Source: Acetofilamentum sp. (GTDB lineage: Bacteria > Bacteroidota > Bacteroidia > Bacteroidales > JAADGE01). From it: a stretch of DNA of 6,001 bases. The notes beneath the pieces were generated by a model. It worked only from the letters and a program-made list of their open reading frames with translations. It ran no database searches and had not been told where the DNA came from. The translations under genes were made by a program, and so were the position numbers. The stretch spans positions 1 to 6,001 of the forward strand of contig DYOJ01000043.1 in assembly GCA_020720705.1 (NCBI GenBank). Reading direction: 5' to 3'. This document shows positions 1 to 6,001 of the stretch, piece after piece (within the stretch, counting starts at the first letter, position 1; the number at the start of each line of letters is the position of its first letter).

Positions 1-58
1 ATTTGTTGATATTTAGGAAGATATAATTTTACCATACTTTTTTGAGTGGATACCAATT

Positions 59-87
59 ATTGTATATTTCCGACTTTTCAATACAAT
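59..87. repeat. 7-bp inverted repeat upstream of hutI
   Basis: ATTGTAT at 59-65 is matched by its exact reverse complement ATACAAT at 81-87, with a 15-base spacer; two further pairs form at 56-57/89-90 across one mismatch. No T-run follows on either strand, so it does not look like an intrinsic terminator. It lies about 40 bases before the hutI -33 element and could be an operator, but in DNA this AT-rich a 7-base match can easily arise by chance. Confidence 0.25.
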
Positions 88-127
88 CATCAATAAATCA
101 ATATCTTACAAAAAACACAACGGACAA

Positions 128-159
128 TTGAATTGCAAATAACATTATTTTTAACTTTG
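128..159 (+). promoter_or_regulatory. Bacteroidota-type promoter of hutI
   Basis: TAACTTTG at 152-159 is a perfect match to the Bacteroidota -7 element TAnnTTTG. A TTG at 128-130 lies 21 bases upstream and fits the -33 element. Transcription would begin around 164-168, leaving a leader of only about 10-14 bases before the ATG at 178. No Shine-Dalgarno sequence is visible and the bases before the ATG are A/T-rich, as is usual in this phylum. The -33 element sits inside the 11-base palindrome CAATTGAATTG (125-135), which could bind a regulator but may be chance. Confidence 0.7.
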
Positions 160-177
160 ACAGAAATTTTATAGAAA

Positions 178-1425
178 ATGGCTTCAATATTAATAAAAAA
201 TATCAAAACGCTGTACGGGATAAACTCTGCAGGCGTTATTAAAAAATCAGGTGTTGAAATGTCTGAACTACAATCCATTAGCGATGCGTATTTGCAGATA
301 GAAAACGGTCTGATTTCCAATTTCGGACAGATGTCGGATTTAATTCAAAATCGTATGTACGACACCGAAATTGATGCCCAAAATAAGATGGTGCTGCCTT
401 CGTTTGTTGATTCGCACACACATTTGGTTTATGCCGGCAGTCGTGAAATTGAATATATTGACAAAATAAAAGGATTGAGTTACGAGGAAATTGCACGGCG
501 AGGGGGAGGTATTTTAAACTCGGCAAAAAAAATACAACTTATTTCGGAGGATGAATTATTTGAAGAGTCGCGGGTACGTATTCGAGAGATTATGGAACAA
601 GGCACTTGCGCCGTGGAAATTAAAAGCGGTTACGGTTTATATCCGGACGAAGAGTTGAAAATGCTTCGCGTGATAAAGCGAATAAAAGCTGAAACACCGC
701 TGATAATAAAAGCAACTTATCTTGCCGCTCATGCTGTTCCGAGTGAATACAAAGGGCGGCAATCGGATTATGTGGATTTGGTTGTCAATGAAACTCTGCC
801 TCAGGTAGCCGCAGAGGGCTTGGCTGATTTTGCGGATGTATTTTGCGATAAAGGTTTTTTCACAGTTCCCGAAACTGAGAAAATTTTAAAAGCCGCCGCA
901 TTATACGGACTTCGCCCAAAAATACACGCCAACGAGCTTGATTTTTCAGGCGGCGTTCAAATTGCTTGTAAATACAATGCACTATCAGCCGACCATTTGG
1001 AGTATGTCGGAGATTCTGAAATTGAAGCATTTAAACAATCGCAAACTATGCCGACAATTTTGCCCGGAGCGGCGTTATTCCTAAACTTACCGCATGCCCC
1101 CGCCCGCAAAATGATAGATGCCGGTTTACCTTTGGCTGTTGCATCGGACTACAATCCGGGTTCGTCGCCCTCCGGGAATATGAAGTTGATGCTTTCACTT
1201 GCCATGATAAATCACCGCATGACTGCTCAGGAGTGTTTGAATGCAGGTACAATAAACACTGCTTATGCCATGAATGTTACGGACATAACCGGCAGTATTC
1301 GAATCGGGAATTATGCGAATGTGATTATCACAAAACCCATTCCGACAATTGAGTTTTTTTTGTATTCTTATGGTAATTCTCTGATTGACACTGTTCTTTT
1401 AAAAGGCGAAATTATCGGCAGTTAA
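178..1425 (+). CDS. hutI: Imidazolonepropionase (imidazolone-5-propionate hydrolase)
   Basis: Catalyses the third step of histidine degradation in the cytoplasm: 4-imidazolone-5-propanoate plus water gives N-formimidoyl-L-glutamate. At 415 residues it is the normal full length for this amidohydrolase-superfamily (TIM-barrel) enzyme. Visible motifs are DSHTHLV with the metal-binding pair His80/His82, GSRE with Arg89, KSGYG with Tyr152, AAHAVP with His185, KIHANELD with His250 and Glu253, ADHLE with His273, and ASDYNPGSSP with Asp324. These correspond to the metal ligands and substrate contacts known from the Bacillus subtilis enzyme, so activity is expected. The N-terminal strand-rich part and the last ~50 residues form the small composite domain usual for the family. 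The ATG at 178 is chosen because it follows a near-perfect promoter and gives a normal N-terminus. No hutH, hutU or formiminotransferase gene lies in the window; the stretch to the left (1-177) is non-coding. The stop overlaps that of the convergent kinase gene by 4 bases. Confidence 0.97.
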   Translation: MASILIKNIKTLYGINSAGVIKKSGVEMSELQSISDAYLQIENGLISNFGQMSDLIQNRMYDTEIDAQNKMVLPSFVDSHTHLVYAGSREIEYIDKIKGLSYEEIARRGGGILNSAKKIQLISEDELFEESRVRIREIMEQGTCAVEIKSGYGLYPDEELKMLRVIKRIKAETPLIIKATYLAAHAVPSEYKGRQSDYVDLVVNETLPQVAAEGLADFADVFCDKGFFTVPETEKILKAAALYGLRPKIHANELDFSGGVQIACKYNALSADHLEYVGDSEIEAFKQSQTMPTILPGAALFLNLPHAPARKMIDAGLPLAVASDYNPGSSPSGNMKLMLSLAMINHRMTAQECLNAGTINTAYAMNVTDITGSIRIGNYANVIITKPIPTIEFFLYSYGNSLIDTVLLKGEIIGS

Positions 1426-1442
1426 AATATTCCGTGTAACTG
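1419..1442. repeat. 6-bp inverted repeat over the convergent stop codons
   Basis: CAGTTA (1419-1424) and TAACTG (1437-1442) are exact reverse complements separated by 12 bases. The left arm contains part of both stop codons, that of hutI on the plus strand and that of the nucleoside kinase on the minus strand. In principle it could form a small hairpin in both transcripts, but no T-run follows on either side, so a terminator role is doubtful. Confidence 0.25.
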
Positions 1443-2051
1443 TGAATCCACCAAATCAATTATGCTGCTGAGGTCTTTACGATTTTCTTTAAAATCAAAA
1501 CCGCTTACATCAATAATCAGCAAATTTCCGAGTTTATAGTTATTTATCCAAGCATCGTAACGTTCGTTTAGCTTGGTCAAATAGTCAATACGAATACTGT
1601 TTTCAAACTCTCTGCCTCTTTTTTGAATATTATTGACAAGAGACGGCACGGAGGCTTTGAGATATATCAGCAAATCCGGCGGCTTGACCATGGTACTCAT
1701 CAGTTTAAACAGTTTGCTGTAATTTTCAAAATCTCTGCTGTGCATCAACCCCATATCGTGGAGATTTGGTGCAAAAATATGAGCATCTTCGTATATTGTG
1801 CGGTCTTGAATGATTGTTTTTCCGGAATTTCGGATATCTAAAACTTGATAAAAACGGCTATTCAGGAAGAATACTTGCAGATTGAAAGACCAACGAAGCA
1901 TATCTTCGTAAAAATCAGTAAGATACGGATTATCTACGACATCTTCGTACAGTGCATCCCATCCGTAATGTACTGAAAGAAGTTCGGCTAATGTCGTTTT
2001 TCCGGAGCCTATATTTCCGGCAACTGCGATGTGCATTGATTTTTTTTCCAT
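1422..2051 (-). CDS. Deoxynucleoside kinase (deoxyadenosine/deoxyguanosine kinase family)
   Basis: Small cytoplasmic kinase of the dNK/dGK family that transfers a phosphate from a nucleoside triphosphate to the 5'-hydroxyl of a deoxynucleoside, for salvage of DNA precursors. The 209 residues are a normal length. The P-loop GNIGSGKT lies at residues 12-19. It is followed by the substrate-site glutamate (Glu36) and NPYL (41-44), the QDRTIYED motif (82-89) with the family's DR(S/T) signature, and the arginine-rich lid KRGREFENS (144-152). The sequence resembles bacterial purine-type dAK/dGK more than thymidine kinase, but the exact substrate cannot be read from sequence. Two starts are possible: Met1 (ATG at 2051), 2 bases after the upstream stop, and Met6 (2036), which gives the MHIAVAGN N-terminus usual for relatives. 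The gene is probably co-transcribed with the sensor/phosphatase gene and converges on hutI with a 4-base overlap. Confidence 0.93.
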   Translation of the reverse strand: MEKKSMHIAVAGNIGSGKTTLAELLSVHYGWDALYEDVVDNPYLTDFYEDMLRWSFNLQVFFLNSRFYQVLDIRNSGKTIIQDRTIYEDAHIFAPNLHDMGLMHSRDFENYSKLFKLMSTMVKPPDLLIYLKASVPSLVNNIQKRGREFENSIRIDYLTKLNERYDAWINNYKLGNLLIIDVSGFDFKENRKDLSSIIDLVDSQLHGIF

Positions 2052-2053
2052 GA

Positions 2054-5000
2054 TTAAATTTCTATTCCGATAACTAAAATATCATCCACTTGCTCTTGGA
2101 GTTTTCCGTTTCTGTCAGGGTGATTTATCCAAAATTCGATGTAATCGTTCAAATGTTTTTTTTGTTCGGACATTGTCATTTGAGCAGATTCTACAATCAA
2201 ATCCTTAAATTTTCCGGAGCCGAGTTTCAAATTTTTGGGACCTCCGAATTGATCAACATACCCGTCTGAAAACATATACAGACGGTCTCCCTTTTTTATT
2301 TCAATTATATTTTGGGTAAAACTTTCGGCTTCTTTTATATAAATTCCGATAGGCATTCTGTCTGCTTTATGCCGTATCACATCGGCATCACGGTATTGAT
2401 ATAGAGGATTATAAGCGCCGGAATATTCAGCAGTCATTGTATCGAAATCAATTTTCGTTAGCGCTAAATCCATACCGTCTTTGGCTTCTTTGTCTTTGCC
2501 GGTTTGTCGTAACGACCGTTTTACGCTTTCACGCATGTGATTTAAAATTTCATGCGAAGCCGTTATGTTTTTTTGAATCACAATTTCGTTCAAAAACGAC
2601 ATCCCCAGCATGCTCATAAACGCACCCGGAACGCCGTGTCCGGTGCAATCTGCTGCAACCATCCACACGGTATTATTTTTTTGTGTAGCCCAATAAAAGT
2701 CGCCGCTGACAACATCTCGGGGTCTGAACAAAACAAAGTGGGACGATAAATACGTGTTCAAAAACTCATCCGGAGGCAACAAAGCTGTTTGAATTCGGCT
2801 TGCATACCGGATACTGTCCATGATACTGTGGTGTAATTCTGCTATTTTTTCTAATTGTTCCGAAACTCTGTCTCTTTGTTGTTCAATTTCATCTCGTTGC
2901 GCTTCGATTTCTTCTTTTGATTGTTGAAGTGCAACATTTTTCATTTGAATTTCTTGTGTCCGCTCGTCCACTAAATATTCAAGATGTTCTTTTTCTTTTC
3001 GCAACTTTCGGGTATATCGTTTTATAATTAAAATAACAAGAACGACAGCGGTAATTCCGAAAATCAAGTACGCCCACCAAGTCCGGTACCAAGGCGGGAA
3101 AATTGAGAATCGGTATGATGAAACCGAACTTTCGACATTATAAATATTCCGAGCTTTAACTTGAAATTCATAGTTTCCCTCTCGTAAATTTGTGAATCGA
3201 ACCGAAGTTAAAGCAGACCAATTGGACCATTCCTCATTGTCATCGCCAATAAGTCTGTAACTGTAAACGGTGCGTGTTTCGTTATCAAAGAACAGAGCCG
3301 AAAACATAAAAGTCAGCGCATTATGTCTGTATGATAACATTGGAATCAATCTGTTCGGTTGGGTTTGCACAGCAGTATTTGTTCCCTCAAATTCTTCGAA
3401 AAAATCGCCGTCAAAAATCACCGAATCTTTAGCCGTAAACACTTTGCTGATGAGGGTTAGAAAACGAGAAGTATCCGCACCAAGCGAATTTGTATCGAAT
3501 AAATATACACCTTTACTGTTGGCAATCCACAATTTGTAAGCGTTTTGAGTAATGGCAAAGGGCACTTTTTGGGGCAGGATTTGAGCAAATAAGGAATCCT
3601 TCGTAAACACACCGGGCGATTTTTCGGTAATTTTCACAAGTCCTTCCCATGTGCTCAGAGTTCTGTCTGTTGAAAACAAACCAAGCCAGTAGTTTTTTTC
3701 TGTAGGAGATATTCTGTAAACACCGAGGTTTGAATGTTCAAACAGTTTTGAGAACGGCTTGTAACGTTCGGCTTTATTTGTAGTATAGTTGAAGGTAAAT
3801 ATGCCGCCGCCGTTGTACAAAAGAAGTTCTTTATTGTCAGAATATACGCCAAAGAATTCGCCGGTCAAAGGGATTCCTTGTGTCGAATCAACGTGCAAAA
3901 TTTTGTCGGGTTTTGCAATATCTTTAATCAGATAATACCCTGTTGCCGAAGCTCCGAGCCAGAGTGCTCCGTTTGTCGGGTCTTCTCCGATGGATACAAT
4001 TTCATTTCTGACGAGTGTATCTGTTTGAAAAAGAATATCTATTTTTTTTGTGCTTGGGTTGAATTGTCCGATACCAAAACCGGAATTGAAACCGAAAACA
4101 ATTTTAGAGGAGTCTGAAGGGAGTGTATAAATGGATTTAAAATATCCGTCAAGTAATTTATCAAAACTTAAATCATTTTGTATAACATACAGTCCGATTT
4201 GTGTTCCGGCGAGCAGAATCTGTCCTTCCGGTGTTTGATATTTGGATAAATCCCACGCGGGAGCAGGAATTAAACCGGTAACTTCCGAGAAATTTGTTTC
4301 CGGATTTGTCCCGGTTTTGTAAATTCCGGAAGTTCCGGCAAAAAACGTTTCGCCGTTGAACGTTTCAATATCAGTTGCGGTAAAATTCAGCCCGTTGTGT
4401 TCGTTCCATTCACGAAACCCACTTTTTATGTTTAATTTGTATATGCCGTTTGTTTGTGTGCCTATCCAAAGATTGCTTTGTGATTTATTAAAAAAAACAG
4501 CAAGTGCACTGCCTTCTGCTAATCCTGAGTTCTCGGAATATATTTCTGTAATTATGCCGAATTTATCCATCACAAAAGTCCCACCGGAGAGTGTACCGAA
4601 GGCGTATTTTCCGTCCGATAATTCGATACCGTTATAGAGGTAAGCCGACATTAATGCCTCGCCTGATTTAATTTCAAAAGGAGTAATAGGCTCTTGTTTG
4701 CGTTCATCATATAAGTAAAATCCGGAACGCGTACCGATAAGTAACCTGTTAGAATCGTAGGGCAGCATGGCATAAATGCGCATATCGGCAAAAAATTCTC
4801 CTTGTTTTATGAGTTCAAACTTATTATTATTCAATACCTTTAATCCATGTCCAATATCTAAGACATATAATTTCCCATTAACGGTATATGAAAGATGAAA
4901 TTTTTTACTCTCCGGCAAATAAGTGCTTAATTTTGATTTTTCGTCGGCAGTTTCAGTTGTTCCGGTTGAAAAATCATATTCAAAAATTTGCTCAAAACTT

Positions 5001-5428
5001 TGAAAGTAAACTTTATTTCCGAGAACATGGGTTTTCCATACATTTCCAAATTCGATTTCAACATTGTTAAGTCGGTCGAGCAATGAAACAACAATTTTTT
5101 TTCCGTCCGATTGATAATCAATGTATCCGAAATCGCCGACAGCACCATAAAAAATGACGTCTTGTTTGCTTTTGGCAAGTGAAAATACTGATGTACTACG
5201 TTCAATATCAAATAATTTCCATTCGTTACCATTGTATTGCATTAAGCCGTAATTCGTTCCGAAATACATCACTCCGCGAGAGTCCTGTTCAATAGCCCAT
5301 ATTTGACCGGCATCTCCGTATTCAGCATCGGTATATTGTCGCATAAACGGTATGCCCTGCCGATTTATCTGTGCATGGAGTAAAAATAGTTGAAAAATGA
5401 AGCATGAAAACAAAAATATCTGTTTCAT
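2054..5428 (-). CDS. Membrane sensor: periplasmic beta-propeller, Y_Y_Y domain and cytoplasmic SpoIIE/PP2C-type serine phosphatase
   Basis: A 1124-residue single-pass signalling protein. Residues 1-19 form a signal peptide (hydrophobic core, likely cut after LLHA). Residues ~40-660 carry repeated propeller-strand motifs, such as MYFGTNYGLMQYNG (54-67), LWIGTQTNGIYKL (320-332), ALWLGASATGYYL (488-500) and LWIANSKGVYLFD (633-645). I can pick out about 13, consistent with two seven-bladed regulator propellers. A Y_Y_Y domain follows (~718-777), ending in PPWYRTWWAY, then one membrane helix (~784-803) and a heptad coiled coil (820-869). The phosphatase domain (~890-1124) keeps the metal-binding acids: SGDFYW (Asp910), AADCTGHGVPGAF (Asp927), FSDGYVD (Asp1055) and VDDILVIGI (Asp1115/Asp1116), so it is probably active. 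There is no histidine kinase, receiver or DNA-binding domain. By analogy with SpoIIE/RsbU it would remove phosphate from a serine or threonine of a partner, possibly an anti-sigma antagonist, but no such partner gene is in the window. The ligand is unknown. The start follows a good promoter and gives a proper signal peptide. Confidence 0.93.
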   Translation of the reverse strand: MKQIFLFSCFIFQLFLLHAQINRQGIPFMRQYTDAEYGDAGQIWAIEQDSRGVMYFGTNYGLMQYNGNEWKLFDIERSTSVFSLAKSKQDVIFYGAVGDFGYIDYQSDGKKIVVSLLDRLNNVEIEFGNVWKTHVLGNKVYFQSFEQIFEYDFSTGTTETADEKSKLSTYLPESKKFHLSYTVNGKLYVLDIGHGLKVLNNNKFELIKQGEFFADMRIYAMLPYDSNRLLIGTRSGFYLYDERKQEPITPFEIKSGEALMSAYLYNGIELSDGKYAFGTLSGGTFVMDKFGIITEIYSENSGLAEGSALAVFFNKSQSNLWIGTQTNGIYKLNIKSGFREWNEHNGLNFTATDIETFNGETFFAGTSGIYKTGTNPETNFSEVTGLIPAPAWDLSKYQTPEGQILLAGTQIGLYVIQNDLSFDKLLDGYFKSIYTLPSDSSKIVFGFNSGFGIGQFNPSTKKIDILFQTDTLVRNEIVSIGEDPTNGALWLGASATGYYLIKDIAKPDKILHVDSTQGIPLTGEFFGVYSDNKELLLYNGGGIFTFNYTTNKAERYKPFSKLFEHSNLGVYRISPTEKNYWLGLFSTDRTLSTWEGLVKITEKSPGVFTKDSLFAQILPQKVPFAITQNAYKLWIANSKGVYLFDTNSLGADTSRFLTLISKVFTAKDSVIFDGDFFEEFEGTNTAVQTQPNRLIPMLSYRHNALTFMFSALFFDNETRTVYSYRLIGDDNEEWSNWSALTSVRFTNLREGNYEFQVKARNIYNVESSVSSYRFSIFPPWYRTWWAYLIFGITAVVLVILIIKRYTRKLRKEKEHLEYLVDERTQEIQMKNVALQQSKEEIEAQRDEIEQQRDRVSEQLEKIAELHHSIMDSIRYASRIQTALLPPDEFLNTYLSSHFVLFRPRDVVSGDFYWATQKNNTVWMVAADCTGHGVPGAFMSMLGMSFLNEIVIQKNITASHEILNHMRESVKRSLRQTGKDKEAKDGMDLALTKIDFDTMTAEYSGAYNPLYQYRDADVIRHKADRMPIGIYIKEAESFTQNIIEIKKGDRLYMFSDGYVDQFGGPKNLKLGSGKFKDLIVESAQMTMSEQKKHLNDYIEFWINHPDRNGKLQEQVDDILVIGIEI

Positions 5429-5450
5429 TGACGCTGATTTTTTTGAAGCC

Positions 5451-5481
5451 GAAAGATATAATTTTCTCTATTGTTTACAAA
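5451..5481 (-). promoter_or_regulatory. Bacteroidota-type promoter of the sensor/phosphatase gene
   Basis: Read on the minus strand, TTTG (5481-5478) is followed after 19 bases by TATCTTTC (5458-5451), which matches the -7 consensus TAnnTTTG at all but its last base. The start of transcription would fall near 5444-5447, leaving a leader of about 16-19 bases before the ATG at 5428. The position in the 78-base gap after pdxJ suggests that the sensor and nucleoside kinase genes form their own transcription unit, though read-through from pdxJ is not excluded. The -33 element overlaps the short palindrome TTGTTTACAA (5471-5480). Confidence 0.6.
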
Positions 5482-5506
5482 AAAATATTTGAGGACAAGA
5501 GCAATT

Positions 5507-6001
5507 TCAAGTTCTCAATTTATTCAAATACAATTGAATTGTATTATGCAAACCAAGATACAGAGCTTCCGAAATAAGAGCATGTCCGATAGAGACTTCA
5601 GCCACATTTGGAACATGTTTGATAAAATAATTCAAATTTTCGGAACTTAAATCATGCCCGGCATTTATTGCAAGTCCGAGTTCGTGTGCATGTTTAGCAG
5701 CACGCGCAAACGGAGCAACAGCTTTTGTTCGGTCGGTAAAAAACTCGGTCGCATAAGGTTCGGTATAAAGTTCAACTCGGTCGGTTCCTGTACGTGCAGC
5801 TTGTTCAAACAATTCGAGTTTCGTCTCTATGAAAATTGAAGTACGGATACCGTTTTTCTTAAATTCAGATATGATTTCAGAAAGAAACGACCTGTATTTC
5901 AAGGTGTCCCATCCGGCGTTTGAGGTGAGCGCTTCGGGAGCATCAGGGACAAGCGTAACCTGAGTAGGTTTAACTTCGCAAACCATCCTGACAAAATCAT
6001 C
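5507..6001 (-). CDS. pdxJ: Pyridoxine 5'-phosphate synthase (partial, 3' part)
   Basis: The cytoplasmic enzyme closing the ring in the DXP-dependent vitamin B6 pathway: 3-amino-2-oxopropyl phosphate plus 1-deoxy-D-xylulose 5-phosphate gives pyridoxine 5'-phosphate. The frame is open to the right edge and carries 164 residues plus stop. The E. coli protein has about 243, so roughly 75-80 N-terminal residues lie outside the window. The ATG at 5986 is therefore internal: the codons before it (reading DDFVR) continue the family alignment. Visible family motifs are EVKPTQVTLVPD, the sugar-phosphate barrel strand DRVELYTEPYA, NAGHDL containing the conserved catalytic-site histidine (codon 5654-5656), and the phosphate-binding SIGHALI near the C-terminus, followed by the usual final helix. 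It ends in TGA at 5507-5509. The next gene on this strand starts 78 bases on and seems to have its own promoter. Confidence 0.97.
   Translation of the reverse strand, partial: DDFVRMVCEVKPTQVTLVPDAPEALTSNAGWDTLKYRSFLSEIISEFKKNGIRTSIFIETKLELFEQAARTGTDRVELYTEPYATEFFTDRTKAVAPFARAAKHAHELGLAINAGHDLSSENLNYFIKHVPNVAEVSIGHALISEALYLGLHNTIQLYLNKLRT

Noticed and set aside
90..320. A 76-codon open frame on the minus strand running across the hutI start and its promoter.
   Set aside because: It overlaps the start of a certain gene on the other strand, has no recognisable protein features and no promoter of its own.
1396..1405. Perfect 10-base palindrome CTTTTAAAAG near the end of hutI.
   Set aside because: It encodes conserved-looking C-terminal residues of hutI, cannot form a loop as RNA without losing pairs, and is too simple in composition to mean much.
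1817..4970. The word TTCCGG/CCGGAA recurs many times in the minus-strand genes, looking like a dispersed repeat.
   Set aside because: It is always inside coding sequence and its flanks vary; it is explained by frequent CCG (Pro), GGA (Gly) and GAA (Glu) codons.
4927..5232. A 101-codon minus-strand open frame inside the sensor gene.
   Set aside because: It lies in a shifted frame within the intact propeller region, and the sensor frame has no break there, so it is a shadow and not a frameshifted piece.
5482..5510. Possible terminator for pdxJ: minus strand shows TTGA...TCAA followed by ATATTTTTTT.
   Set aside because: The stem is only 4 weak base pairs around a 14-base loop; the T-run is better explained as the AT-rich spacer before the -33 element of the next promoter.
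5530..5541. ACAATTGAATTG occurs here and at 124-135 before hutI, suggesting a shared regulator site.
   Set aside because: This copy lies within the coding sequence of pdxJ near its 3' end, far from any promoter, and a 12-base AT-rich match between two places is plausibly chance.

Overview
The window comes from an AT-rich member of the Bacteroidota, most likely Bacteroidales-like. Two things point there. The promoters I can find match the Bacteroidota form (TTG/TTTG about 19-21 bases before TAnnTTTG), with AT-rich leaders and no clear Shine-Dalgarno sequence. The large protein also joins a two-component-regulator-type beta-propeller and Y_Y_Y domain to a SpoIIE/PP2C-type phosphatase, an architecture typical of this phylum.

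Layout, left to right. Positions 1-177 are non-coding, AT-rich DNA carrying a good promoter for hutI and two short inverted repeats. Positions 178-1425 (+) encode imidazolonepropionase (hutI) of histidine breakdown. Convergent to it and overlapping it by the 4 bases TTAA is a minus-strand deoxynucleoside kinase (1422-2051). Only 2 bases upstream of that kinase ends a 1124-residue membrane sensor/phosphatase (2054-5428, minus). A 78-base gap holding a good minus-strand promoter (5451-5481) separates the sensor from the 3' part of pdxJ (5507-6001, minus), whose start lies beyond the right edge.

How the genes relate: the sensor/phosphatase and the kinase look like one transcription unit, because they are 2 bases apart on the same strand. 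pdxJ lies upstream on the same strand and may read through, but the sensor appears to have its own promoter. hutI is a separate convergent unit; no other hut gene is in view. The four genes belong to unrelated pathways (histidine degradation, purine deoxynucleoside salvage, periplasmic signal sensing, vitamin B6 synthesis).

All four reading frames look intact where visible, and the catalytic motifs I can recognise are present. I see no mobile element, RNA gene, CRISPR array or convincing terminator. I do not see a clearly new system. The most interesting item is the periplasmic sensor whose output is a phosphatase rather than a kinase, joined to it by an unbroken run of heptads and paired with a nucleoside kinase.
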